Shown here in pieces: positions 9,903 to 17,946 of a stretch of 64,000 nucleotides of DNA. The notes beneath the pieces are model-generated. The model saw nothing but the letters and a program-made list of their open reading frames with translations, ran no database searches and had not been told where the DNA came from. Made by a program: the position numbers and the translations under genes. Position 1 is the stretch's first letter. Each line of letters starts with the position of its first letter. Origin of the DNA: Bradyrhizobium diazoefficiens (GTDB taxonomy: Bacteria; Pseudomonadota; Alphaproteobacteria; Rhizobiales; Xanthobacteraceae); contig NZ_CP067102.1 of NCBI RefSeq assembly GCF_016616885.1, positions 2,012,501-2,076,500 of the forward strand, read 5' to 3'.

Positions 9903-11585
9903 TCAGTCAAACTTGTAGGAGGCCTGCAGGAACGTGCCCCATCGCTCCATGCGATAGTTCGCAGGAAAGACCCCCAAGGCAACAGGAGAGCTGTCCTCCC
10001 GTTGGGCTTCATTGGGGAGTATCTTGCTATGTTTTTGAGTCCACATGGCCCAATACCGGGCGCCGATACCGACGCTGAAATTGTTGGTGAGGAAATATGA
10101 GAGAGTACCTTCTACCTGCACACCACCGCCACCGCTCCCGCGTTGATCGCTGAAGAACGTCAAGTCTCGCAACAGATGGTTGTCACGGCCCTGGAAGTTT
10201 GTCCAGGGCAGGTAAGCAACGTCGGCGCTGATGCGCCAGCGGTCGAGCAATATGGTTTCAGCACTCAGACCGATGCGCAGCGCATTCCAATCAGTGTCTT
10301 GGCTGCCGATGACCATCTTTCCGCCAACTGCTTGATGGCATGGCGGTGAGGAAGCGATCTGCGTGCATCCTGTCGTGTCAGATTTCTGGCCGTAGTAGGT
10401 CCAGCCCATGAACCCGCCGGCTTTGAAGGCGGTGCCGCGCAAGAAATCGTAACCCGCATCGGCCGTGTAGTACATGAATCTTCCGTTCGCCTGGCCCGAT
10501 GTCGTGTTGGAATAGGCGAAGCCCGCGCCCCAATCTTCATCGTTCACATTTCCGCTGTTGAAGCGGCCGACGCCGATATTGCCCTTCAGGAATATCCCCC
10601 ATGGGCTGTCCACACGTTCGAACAACTCACCGGAGATCCCATCCAGCTTGTGGTAGGTCAGCCTTGATGCGAGCTCGCTCCCGAAGCCCCATTGAAACTT
10701 TCCGCGACTCAGCCAGAAGCGTGTGCCGCTTTCCTGTGACCAACCCCGCGTGAAGGCAATCGGCGACGCGCTGACAGTGGGCCTTGCCCCGTATGGCGGC
10801 GTCTCGAACCATCCCGGCGTCGTCGAATCAGCACCGAAATGATAGTTAAGAGCAATTTTGCCGATATGATAGCTGCTGGACGGGTGGGTGATGTTGGCTG
10901 GGACGGTTGCCAACGGAAGTCTTGCGGTCGGAGGGGTTGCAACACCTGGTCCACCAAACCACAGATAATCGTACTCAAGTCCAACGGACCATGCAGGCGT
11001 GATCGCCTGCTCGACGCCGGCGCCGATTGTGCCGCCGACCCGACCATACTCGAAATGAGTTGCATTCTGTGGCGCCCAGCTAAATTCCTGGTTGTTGACG
11101 ACATCGCCCTGATTGTGTTGCCAGGCCACACCTCCCTTGAGATAAGCCAGCGTATGTCCCTGCGAGCCGAACCCGTAACCGAGGCGCCCGGTGCCGGTGA
11201 CAAAGACGTCTGGATTCGCATTGCAGGTTGCGCTCACAACAGATCCGGAAACGGCAAGACAGGTGTTGGTACCGTCCGACGCAGCGCCACTGGCATCCAC
11301 TTCAACGCCAAAGACCCAGCGGTCCTTCTGCCAATTGTAACCGATCTGACCTCCCAGCAGGAACACTGGCGTATCGACGAGGTCCCCATAGAGTGACGGA
11401 CCGTACGGATCCGTGAATGATGTCCGGCCATAGCCCCCGCCGACGTGCGCGCCGAAATATCCTCCGGTCCAGCTCCACAGCACCGGTGGGGGTTTTACTG
11501 CGGGCTTAAGATCTGCCGAATTGACCGCACCGCTTGCAACGAGCGCAACTGTTGCTGCACTCCAAGAAAGAACTCCAGATCGCAT
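9903..11585 (-). CDS. Two-domain outer-membrane beta-barrel protein (Omp25/31-like plus omptin-like half)
   Basis: This 560-residue exported protein has a signal peptide ending near AVNSAD. The first 250 residues have the pattern of rhizobial Omp25/Omp31-type barrels: WTGGYFGAHVGGGYG, GGQIGYNW, GTGRLGYGFG and a YNYLW-like repeat. The second half (about 290-560) is another Trp/Tyr/Gly-rich set of strands, with NVNDEDWG, YYTADAGYDFL and a C-terminal ASYKFD. It ends in Phe-Asp rather than a plain aromatic, and resembles omptin-family barrels; this match is by eye. The start has GAGG upstream. A close full-length paralogue lies at 47601-49313. It stands alone, and whether it serves the neighbouring biosynthetic genes is unknown. 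Confidence 0.78.
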   Translation of the reverse strand: MRSGVLSWSAATVALVASGAVNSADLKPAVKPPPVLWSWTGGYFGAHVGGGYGRTSFTDPYGPSLYGDLVDTPVFLLGGQIGYNWQKDRWVFGVEVDASGAASDGTNTCLAVSGSVVSATCNANPDVFVTGTGRLGYGFGSQGHTLAYLKGGVAWQHNQGDVVNNQEFSWAPQNATHFEYGRVGGTIGAGVEQAITPAWSVGLEYDYLWFGGPGVATPPTARLPLATVPANITHPSSSYHIGKIALNYHFGADSTTPGWFETPPYGARPTVSASPIAFTRGWSQESGTRFWLSRGKFQWGFGSELASRLTYHKLDGISGELFERVDSPWGIFLKGNIGVGRFNSGNVNDEDWGAGFAYSNTTSGQANGRFMYYTADAGYDFLRGTAFKAGGFMGWTYYGQKSDTTGCTQIASSPPCHQAVGGKMVIGSQDTDWNALRIGLSAETILLDRWRISADVAYLPWTNFQGRDNHLLRDLTFFSDQRGSGGGGVQVEGTLSYFLTNNFSVGIGARYWAMWTQKHSKILPNEAQREDSSPVALGVFPANYRMERWGTFLQASYKFD

Positions 11586-11976
11586 CTCACCTCACGAAAA
11601 CACAACGCGCGCGCCATCTTGCAACCAAGCCCGAATGGCCGATGTTGTTGGCGCCGCCTCCACGCCGCTTAAGGTGTGCAGGATCGAGGCCAGCAGACGC
11701 GATGCGCATCGCCTGCGGTTTTTCGTCGGCGCGGTCGTCCTCTCCTGTCAAGGATGGCGGATTTGAAACGCGATGCGTCTTATGACGGACACAAACCGCG
11801 TCCCGCATGCTCGGCGATTCCGGATTGAATACGTCACCGCTCTCTTGCCAAATAGTTCGTCTCTTGCTCGAGCGGCCTCGCAAGCTTGCAAATATTCTTC
11901 TTTGAGCTGGACAAGGGCAATGCGAACCCTCAGCGGCCAAGGCGGCCAGTGAGAACTTCCGCTCGAGGATCACGCA
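11586..11976. other. Spacer between porin and methyltransferase genes
   Basis: This 391-bp stretch contains the porin Shine-Dalgarno and presumably its promoter. A 128-codon open frame on the minus strand has no recognisable features and no good ribosome-binding site, so I do not call it. Confidence 0.4.
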
Positions 11977-12936
11977 TCATCGAATGATTAAGCGTTTCGG
12001 GGGCGTAAAGTATCGATACTTGCCGGCGAGCGTGCCGTTAACGAACTGCAGGCCGTGATTGCCATAAATCATATCCTCACGCACGTAGCCGTCGGCTATG
12101 GCTTCTTGATTGTTGCCTCCAACTGTCTTCTGAGCGATTGTCATTACTTGCTTGCCTGCCGGAGGACCGAACATTTCAATTGCGGCAGCGCGGAGTGTGC
12201 CGAGTTTCAAGGTATCAAACTGTTTGGCCGGAATCACTCCGCCTGCCTTAATGGGCTCAGCTCTCATTCGCGAGAGATTTTCAGATCCAATTGGCTTACG
12301 AGCCACAACTTTCTCGATGCAGTGAGAATGAATTGGAATGCCGGGGTGCGAGTCCCATTTAATGTAATGATCGGACCGTAAGATCTCCCAGCCGGCCTGC
12401 GCATAGATTGCCTCAAGCTCTCCACGCGAGAACGATTTCTTGTGACCGCATGCCAAACTCTCCTCAGGGATAGGATGGTCTGCCTGATCAAGCGTGTTGG
12501 TGAAGCAGTGGAACCCTCCAGGTCGTGTCCGATCCATCAATACAGTCACGAGCGGTTTCCAGACGGCCCGTTCCGTGAAATGCAACACGCAGTGCGCGAT
12601 AAAGACGTCGAGGTAAGCAGGCGACTGGAATGCTTCAACAGGAGCGACACCGCTCGCTACATTCACGCCGAGAGCGCCTGCGAGCCGGTTCAGTTTGGCG
12701 ACGGCGGCTTCAGATATGTCGCTTGCGATGACCTGATGGCCAAACTGGGCCAAATAGAGGGCGTTGCGCCCCTCACCGCAACCCAGCTCGACAATCACAC
12801 TCTTGGCGCGCAGAGCTGGGGTTATCTCGAAGATTTCGGGACTCGGACCGCCCATACACGACACCTCGTGGTCGGCGTAGCCCGAATCCCACCAAAAGGG
12901 TGAATGCTTGGCCATCTTTTGCATGCCACACCTCAC
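11977..12936 (-). CDS. Class I SAM-dependent methyltransferase, partner of the HemN-like enzyme
   Basis: This is a 319-residue protein if read from the GTG at 12936. An ATG at 12924, preceded by GAGG, gives 315 residues and is the more likely start. The Rossmann fold begins at VIVELGCGEGRNALYLA (motif I), followed by an acidic loop around QVIASDIS (motif II), and LMDRTRPGGFH in the post-I region, as in the TehB/UbiE group. About 100 residues after the fold form an extra C-terminal segment. Its start overlaps the stop of the HemN-like gene by 4 bp (GTGA), so the two are translated together. In CC-1065 biosynthesis a methyltransferase-like protein (C10Q) completes cyclopropane formation begun by a HemN-like enzyme (C10P). 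That role here is an inference from gene pairing only. Confidence 0.8.
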   Translation of the reverse strand: MRCGMQKMAKHSPFWWDSGYADHEVSCMGGPSPEIFEITPALRAKSVIVELGCGEGRNALYLAQFGHQVIASDISEAAVAKLNRLAGALGVNVASGVAPVEAFQSPAYLDVFIAHCVLHFTERAVWKPLVTVLMDRTRPGGFHCFTNTLDQADHPIPEESLACGHKKSFSRGELEAIYAQAGWEILRSDHYIKWDSHPGIPIHSHCIEKVVARKPIGSENLSRMRAEPIKAGGVIPAKQFDTLKLGTLRAAAIEMFGPPAGKQVMTIAQKTVGGNNQEAIADGYVREDMIYGNHGLQFVNGTLAGKYRYFTPPKRLIIR

Positions 12937-14285
12937 GCTGCCTGATATTGCTCCTCGAGGGCTGCCATCCTGGCGGAGTAAAACATCCGAGCTATGATGC
13001 TGGAGTACTTAAAACCCGTTCGAGTCAGTTGATAAGCGTCACCATCTGCCAAATTCACGAGTTGCAAAGATTCAAGCGCCTCGAGTTCTTCGCCAAAATC
13101 AGCCGCGAGCGCTCGTCCGAATACTGCAGCGTAACTACTTCTGCTCAAAGCTGACAATGTGAGGCCAAGCAGGACGTAACGATGCCGAAGATCGTCCTGC
13201 GTCAGCCTGATTCCGTGCGATGCTATCGCGTCGGGATCGAAGGGGCGGGCCGAGAAGGCGTTGATGATGGGCAAAGCCGCACTCGAGCCTACGGCATAGT
13301 CCGTGCTACAATGGTATTGGCCAAAATAGCTTCTGGCGCCGGCCCCCAGTCCTAGCAGGGGCGTTCCCTTGAAATCCGACACCTCCTGCCGATAGGCATG
13401 ATCGCCAGCAATCCTGGTGAAGCGTGTGAAGGATTCCTGGCGGTAACCTTTGGACGCCATCAGTGCAACGTTCTGATCGTAGACCTCATACTTTTCCGCC
13501 TCAGAGAGGAATAGTTCAGGATTGTGCGCCTTCGAGATAGTGATGCTCGTCATCGGACGAACAACGACGGGATACAGAGAGAGGGTCTGCGGCTCATAGT
13601 CGAGCACCCGGCCAAGCGAAGAGATCAAAGAATCACGGGTTTGACCACGCAAGCCGTAGATCAGATCAAGATTGACGTGAGAGAAACGCGCGATGAGGGC
13701 GTTGATTGCCGCTTTTGCAGTCTGGAGCGAATATGGCCTGCCAGAGTGCGCAAGCTCGTCGGCTTCCATGCTTTGGATACCCATGCTCATTCGGTCAACG
13801 CCAAGTGCCTTCAGGCAATCCAGGAGGTTGTTGTCGAAAGAGTCTGGCGTGCTCTCGACCGTCGTCTCACATCGCGGGCTTCGTTTTGGAAAGGCTGCAT
13901 TGAGGGCGGCGAAGAGCTCACCAAATTGACGCTGCGTCAGAAGGGTTGGGGTGCCGCCGCCGAAATAGATACTTACAACCTCTCGATCTCCGAAGTATTC
14001 TCCATATCGAGCGATGTGCTCCACCAGTCGAGCAATGTAAGACGCCGCGGTCTCCCCTCTATGGCGCGTTGTAAGAAAAAGCGTGCAGTAGGTGCAGCGA
14101 TAGCGACAGAACGGAATATGGATATAGATGTTGATTTGCTTTGAGCGACTGGCCTGCTCAACGACATCAGTCATGCGGAGTGGCTGGGAAAAAGCCCGAT
14201 ATGCTCGCTTCGAAGGATAGCCGTAGACATAGGTTGGCAGCTCCTTGTTCGCTATGTTTGTCCAAAGAAAGTCCAGACGATCCAT
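12933..14285 (-). CDS. HemN-like radical SAM enzyme
   Basis: This 450-residue protein carries IHIPFCRYRCTYC, the CX3CX2C ligands (Cys60, Cys64, Cys67) of the radical-SAM [4Fe-4S] cluster. It also has YFGGGTPT (SAM binding) and the HemN-type C-terminal region. The residue two after the third Cys is not Cys (CTLF), so the four-Cys CX3CX2CXC pattern of true coproporphyrinogen dehydrogenase HemN is absent. The pattern fits HemW and the HemN-like methylase/cyclopropanase branch instead. Overlap with a methyltransferase gene and distance from any haem gene argue for specialised metabolism. Substrate is unknown: it could be the NRPS product, a small peptide encoded upstream, or something else. A haem chaperone (HemW) role is the alternative. 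Confidence 0.85.
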   Translation of the reverse strand: MDRLDFLWTNIANKELPTYVYGYPSKRAYRAFSQPLRMTDVVEQASRSKQINIYIHIPFCRYRCTYCTLFLTTRHRGETAASYIARLVEHIARYGEYFGDREVVSIYFGGGTPTLLTQRQFGELFAALNAAFPKRSPRCETTVESTPDSFDNNLLDCLKALGVDRMSMGIQSMEADELAHSGRPYSLQTAKAAINALIARFSHVNLDLIYGLRGQTRDSLISSLGRVLDYEPQTLSLYPVVVRPMTSITISKAHNPELFLSEAEKYEVYDQNVALMASKGYRQESFTRFTRIAGDHAYRQEVSDFKGTPLLGLGAGARSYFGQYHCSTDYAVGSSAALPIINAFSARPFDPDAIASHGIRLTQDDLRHRYVLLGLTLSALSRSSYAAVFGRALAADFGEELEALESLQLVNLADGDAYQLTRTGFKYSSIIARMFYSARMAALEEQYQAA

Positions 14286-14422
14286 GACTTAACCCGTCGA
14301 TTGCCAAAGCAGATGAATGCCTGAAGGCCGTCCTCTCAACGCCACAAGTCACAGTCAGCAGTTTCCCTCGAACCTGCTAATCCGCATTCAGGATGGCGTT
14401 TGCGCCACTTGTGCTCTTCGGT

Positions 14423-14566
14423 TTATGTGCAAGGGACCGAACGCGCGCATATATGGCTACAGCGGCTGCGACGCCACCATTCGCCCAAGACCACCTTCCC
14501 GAAGTTGCGGTCGCCTTTTTCCGGAGTTAGTTCGGTCACACCATAGGGTGACATATCGGTCTTCAT
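14423..14566 (-). CDS. 47-residue small protein upstream of the radical SAM gene, candidate precursor peptide
   Basis: This short gene starts at the ATG at 14566 and is preceded by AGAAGGAGCTAACA, one of the strongest ribosome-binding sites in this locus. The product begins MKTDMSPYGVTELTPEKGDR and ends in a Cys-containing tail, WWRRSRCSHICARSVPCT. The acidic/polar N-terminal half and Trp/Cys-rich C-terminal half resemble a leader-core layout of ribosomally made modified peptides, but I recognise no family. It lies 137 bp upstream of the HemN-like gene on the same strand, and 13 nt after the reconstructed end of another small ORF broken by the IS256-type element. It could equally be a regulatory leader peptide or a decayed fragment. 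Confidence 0.5.
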   Translation of the reverse strand: MKTDMSPYGVTELTPEKGDRNFGKVVLGEWWRRSRCSHICARSVPCT

Positions 14567-14618
14567 TGTTAGCTCCTTCTCAAATGCGAAGGTCAGTAAG
14601 TGAGGCCGGTTGGCAGCT

Positions 14619-14627
14619 CCTGCCGCC
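14619..14627. repeat. Target-site duplication of the IS256-family element, left copy
   Basis: CCTGCCGCC occurs immediately left of the left inverted repeat and again at 16045-16053, immediately right of the right inverted repeat. A perfect 9-bp duplication fits the 8-9 bp made by IS256-family transposition and marks a fairly recent insertion. Confidence 0.88.
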
Positions 14628-14725
14628 GAGCTATCGCTGAAAGTTGGTGACGGCGGGAATCGGAAAGGCGGCATATCGTGGGGGTGCTTGACGCCTCCAC
14701 TTCTCCACCGAAGGAGCGATATGCC

Positions 14726-16009
14726 GTGTCCAAAGATAACATCATCAAGCTGATTCAACCAGGAAACGTCGACGATCAACTCACCGAAATCTTGCGCAAT
14801 GGGGCGCGTGCTCTGTTGGCCCAGGCGGTCGAGGCCGAGGTCGCGGACTTTCTCGGCAAGCATGCCGATTTGAAGACCGCGGACGGCCACCAGCGCGTCG
14901 TGCGCCACGGTCACCTGCCGGAACGCGAGGTGATGACCGGTATCGGTCCGGTCGCCGTCCGCCAGCCGCGTGTACGCGATCGCGAGGCGGACGCTATCGA
15001 CCCCGACCGCATCCGGTTCTCTCCGTCGATCCTGCCGCCCTACATGCGCCGCTCGAAATCGATCGAGACGCTGCTGCCGATCCTTTACCTGAAGGGTATC
15101 TCCACCGGCGACTTCTCCGAGGCTCTGGCGGCGCTGCTCGGCAAGGATGCTGCCGGGTTGTCGGCATCGGCTATCGGCCGTCTGAAGGACGGTTGGCTCG
15201 ACGAACACACTGCGTGGCAGAGGCGCGATCTGTCGACGAAGCGCTACGTCTACATCTGGGCCGATGGCATCCATCTCCAAGCACGCCTCGAAGACGAAAA
15301 GCAGTGCATCCTTGTGCTGATCGGCGCGACGCCGGAAGGCCGCAAGGAACTGGTCGGCTTCACCGATGGCGCCCGCGAGAGCGCGCAGGACTGGCGCGAT
15401 CTGCTGCTCGACCTGAAGCGGCGCGGGCTCGACGTGCCGCCGCGGCTCGCCATCACCGACGGCGCGCTCGGGTTCTGGAAGGCCGCCGGCGAGGTCTGGC
15501 CGAAAACGCGCGAGCAGCGCTGCTGGGTGCACAAGACCGCGAATGTGATCGCCAAGTTGCCGACGAGCCAGCAGCCGAAGGCCAAACGCGCGTTGCAGGA
15601 GATCTGGATGGCCGAAACCAAGGCCGCCGCCGAACTGGCGTTCGACGCTTTCATCGAGAGCTACACGCCCAAATACGAGAAGGCGGCCGACTGCCTGAGC
15701 AAGGACCGGGACACGCTACTGGCGTTCTACGACTTCCCGGCCGAGCACTGGAAACACCTGCGGACGACCAATCCCATTGAAAGCACCTTCGCTACCGTGC
15801 GCCACCGCACGATCCGATCGAAGGGTTGCCTGTCCAACAGGACGGCGCTCGCGATGGTCTTCAAACTGCTTGAAGCCGCGCAGAAAAGCTGGCGTCGTCT
15901 CGATGGCCACAACCAGTTGCCAAAACTCGTTCTCGGTGTGACATTCAACGACGGGATCGAGGTCATCGCCAAACCGACTGACCGTCAGCCCATAACCGCC
16001 GCCGCCTGA
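14726..16009 (+). CDS. IS256-family (Mutator-type) DDE transposase
   Basis: This 427-residue transposase catalyses cut-and-paste or copy-type movement of the surrounding element. It shows the N-terminal IS256 region (VEAEVADFLG), the catalytic-core pieces YIWADGIHLQ and ITDGALGFWKA, each with an acidic residue, the CWVHK motif, and TTNPIESTF with the last catalytic Glu. The GTG at 14726 is chosen because AAGGAG lies 9 bp upstream; an earlier in-frame GTG (14678) lacks one. Length is normal for the family and no frameshift is seen, so it is probably active. Confidence 0.93.
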   Translation: MSKDNIIKLIQPGNVDDQLTEILRNGARALLAQAVEAEVADFLGKHADLKTADGHQRVVRHGHLPEREVMTGIGPVAVRQPRVRDREADAIDPDRIRFSPSILPPYMRRSKSIETLLPILYLKGISTGDFSEALAALLGKDAAGLSASAIGRLKDGWLDEHTAWQRRDLSTKRYVYIWADGIHLQARLEDEKQCILVLIGATPEGRKELVGFTDGARESAQDWRDLLLDLKRRGLDVPPRLAITDGALGFWKAAGEVWPKTREQRCWVHKTANVIAKLPTSQQPKAKRALQEIWMAETKAAAELAFDAFIESYTPKYEKAADCLSKDRDTLLAFYDFPAEHWKHLRTTNPIESTFATVRHRTIRSKGCLSNRTALAMVFKLLEAAQKSWRRLDGHNQLPKLVLGVTFNDGIEVIAKPTDRQPITAAA

Positions 16010-16017
16010 CCGGCCAG

Positions 16018-16044
16018 GCCGTCACCAAAATTTAGCGATAGCTC
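16018..16044. repeat. Right inverted repeat of the IS256-family element
   Basis: The minus-strand reading begins GAGCTATCGCTAAATTTTGG and matches the left end at 14628-14654 with about four differences. The second copy of the target duplication follows at 16045-16053. Confidence 0.88.
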
Positions 16045-16280
16045 CCTGCCGCCGCACAATGAGAGAAACTCAAGAGTCGTGCCAACTCCGCAAGACGGGC
16101 CCCCAAAAAAGTCGTTCTGTATTTTGCTCAGCAGCTTAACTGCGAGCGCAGCGGCACGTCGAGCGAACGTCACGTGTCGCGGACGCGATTCGATCCACTT
16201 GACCTCCGGACTAAAGCACCTCGGCACTCCGGTCTCCCGACGTAGCGGATCATTCGATTACCCGAGGATTTCCGTCGTTT

Positions 16281-16382
16281 TCAGGCCGCCGCCTTAAGAT
16301 CTTGAGTGCGGTAGGTCCAGGGCAGTAGCCGGTCGACGCGATTTGGCTGTCCGTTGATGATACCCGTCAGGACGTCGGTGAA
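16281..16382 (-). pseudogene. IS66-family transposase, C-terminal remnant
   Basis: The minus strand encodes FTDVLTGIINGQPNRVDRLL followed by PWTYRTQDLKAAA and a stop. This is the typical end of the IS66 TnpC transposase. A TAG stop directly upstream in the same frame, at the position of a conserved Trp, shows that the copy is dead. Confidence 0.72.
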
Positions 16383-16801
16383 CTAGGCGACAGAATTGGC
16401 GCCAAGCGCCTCAGGGTAAGCGGTCGTCCTTGTTGATCGCAACTAGGATGGCTGTCGATCCCGCGTCCCGCCGCCTAGGGGCGGCGCGATGCTGACGCTC
16501 CTGCGGCTGCTTTTGCTCGATGAGAAGCTGAGGCGTCCGTTTTGTCCATTCACATTCGAGCTTTATCGGACGACCTCGATCCGAACAAATCAAGTCTGCA
16601 ACCACGAAGCCGGTGCTGTCCTGCTGAGCGCGCGCTGGTGACTGTCATCACTACCAGCAAACGCAGGGGTTGTTGATGCCAGATGTTGTCGGGTTTGTAA
16701 CAGCGGTCTGCGGCTAAGTCGGGATCACAACAATGTTCGGATAGGCCGCTCGCGCGCGCTATCTGCTTTCAAATGCACGGATTTGTTCCTCTGACGCAGT
16801 C
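16383..16801. other. Decayed or non-coding stretch
   Basis: Nothing recognisable is encoded on either strand. It lies between an IS66 remnant and a decayed SxtJ-like copy, and is probably insertion-sequence debris. Confidence 0.4.
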
Positions 16802-17524
16802 TTGGCACGATCATTGCCAAACCTTGGCCGAGCGCCGTCAATGCCAACAGGGAACTCCGAGGGGAGCATGAGTACCGTCACCACTCGCAAGATCGCAGAA
16901 ATCATGGGCTGCGCGGAGCAACCTATCCGGAATAAGCTGCTTATCGAGCACGCGCTGAAGGTTGACCCGGAGAAGACCGGGAAGAGGCGCGCTTGGCATG
17001 TCCGCTTCACTCGTATGCGCGTGAACGAGCCAGGCGGCGGAGCTAGGTTCATCCGCCGCAGGGACGTTGGGCAGCGCGACCTCTCAAAGGCGTTCGCAGT
17101 GGTATTCAGAACACTGCATTGTGCGGATGCGCTAACGAGGGCCTGGTTGAAGAATGCTCTGCTGACGATTGGTTCCGGATTTCAGCATTCTCTGTCTGCG
17201 ACATTCGCGCCCAAGCGATTGGTCATGACATGGTTCGGTATCGGTCCATTGAATTGGCGCTCGGTCGCGTCTCTCGTCAACATTATCGATATCCTCAGGC
17301 TGGCGTCATTTCGGCAGCCGGTCGATGATCTCGCGCGGCATCTACCTGTCTACGTCACAGCGAGTCTGCAGCCACCCAACACAGGCTGGCTTTATTTCGC
17401 GGAGACGAACGGAGCCATCGCGAGAGCAGTTGCCCTTGGAATAATCTCGTCCGGACTTCTGGCTCAGATCGCCACACTATCGGAGTATGTCCGCGCAGCC
17501 ATTCTTGTGAGTCACGATACATAG
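16802..17524 (+). pseudogene. Composite open frame ending in a decayed copy of the SxtJ-like gene
   Basis: A 240-codon frame is open here, but only its last third has a recognisable origin. Around 17370-17480 it reads LQPPNTGWLYFAETNGAIAR and continues to LGIISSGLLAQIA. This lines up residue by residue with the LTPPNLLWFYFGELLGRIVS and LGIIYFGLLVPIA segments of the adjacent SxtJ-like gene. The upstream two thirds have no membrane segments or known domain. I interpret the frame as a duplicated SxtJ-like gene that has decayed and is fused by chance to unrelated sequence. Confidence 0.5.
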
Positions 17525-17537
17525 CGGGGGCCATAGC

Positions 17538-17939
17538 ATGAGAGTGCCGGCCAAACTGCCGTCCAATCGACGCTTCGGCCTCACATTTTGCGCCGTATTT
17601 CTTGCATTGGGCGCATGCGTGGCCGTCAAGGGACAAGTCGCTGCCGCTTACGTGTCGCTCTTTGCGGTTAGTGTCGCATTCGGCGGCATAGCATTGATCG
17701 TCCCGCGAATTCTCACGCCGCCCAACCTACTCTGGTTCTACTTCGGCGAGTTGCTTGGACGGATCGTCAGCCCGCTGGTTCTGGGCATCATTTATTTCGG
17801 GCTTCTAGTACCGATCGCCTTCATCGCTCGCTTGCTCGGGCGCGATGAGCTTCATTTGAAGCGACGACCGGTCGCAAGTTACTGGATCAGTCGTAGCCCG
17901 CCAGGTCCGACAGGTCAGTCCTTCACACACCAGTTCTGA
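17538..17939 (+). CDS. SxtJ-like small membrane protein
   Basis: This 133-residue protein has three to four hydrophobic segments. It contains the sequence ILTPPNLLWFYFGELLGRIV, typical of the SxtJ family that accompanies O-carbamoyltransferases in saxitoxin and polysaccharide clusters. The biochemical role of the family is not known to me; an accessory role in presenting the substrate or anchoring the enzyme at the membrane is a guess. The ATG has GGGGG 7 bp upstream. It is followed, 7 bp later, by the 50-residue DUF5989-like gene and then by the carbamoyltransferase. Confidence 0.8.
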   Translation: MRVPAKLPSNRRFGLTFCAVFLALGACVAVKGQVAAAYVSLFAVSVAFGGIALIVPRILTPPNLLWFYFGELLGRIVSPLVLGIIYFGLLVPIAFIARLLGRDELHLKRRPVASYWISRSPPGPTGQSFTHQF

Positions 17940-17946
17940 GGCGCAT

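Larger units (their letters stand above)
14628..16044 (+). mobile_element. Complete IS256-family insertion sequence
   Basis: The 1417-bp element is bounded by 27-bp imperfect inverted repeats. The left end, beginning GAGCTATCGCTGAAAGTTGG, is at 14628-14654. The right end, at 16018-16044, matches it on the opposite strand with about four mismatches. It is flanked by the 9-bp direct repeat CCTGCCGCC and carries one intact transposase gene. It splits a small minus-strand ORF upstream of the HemN-like gene, and may separate that operon from its native promoter. Confidence 0.93.
14580..16227 (-). pseudogene. Small ORF with Gly-Gly/Cys motif, interrupted by the IS256-family element
   Basis: Removing the insertion and one copy of its 9-bp target repeat restores a 73-codon frame from the GTG at 16227 to the TGA at 14580-14582. 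The C-terminal part reads NDFFGGPSCGVGTTLEFLSL and continues CGGRSCQPASLTDLRI. A Gly-Gly followed by a Ser/Thr/Cys-bearing tail is the arrangement of double-glycine leader peptides of bacteriocins and some modified peptides. The stop lies 13 nt before the ATG of the next small ORF. The GTG has GGGAG upstream. The coding status is inferred; no homologue is recognised. Confidence 0.42.

Noticed and set aside
12933..14285. Calling the HemN-like gene a coproporphyrinogen III dehydrogenase
   Set aside because: The fourth cysteine of the HemN CX3CX2CXC motif is missing and no haem gene is nearby.
14423..15532. Long minus-strand open frame across the IS256 transposase and the 47-codon ORF
   Set aside because: Its bulk is antisense to the intact transposase; only the last 47 codons, with their own ribosome site, are kept as a candidate.
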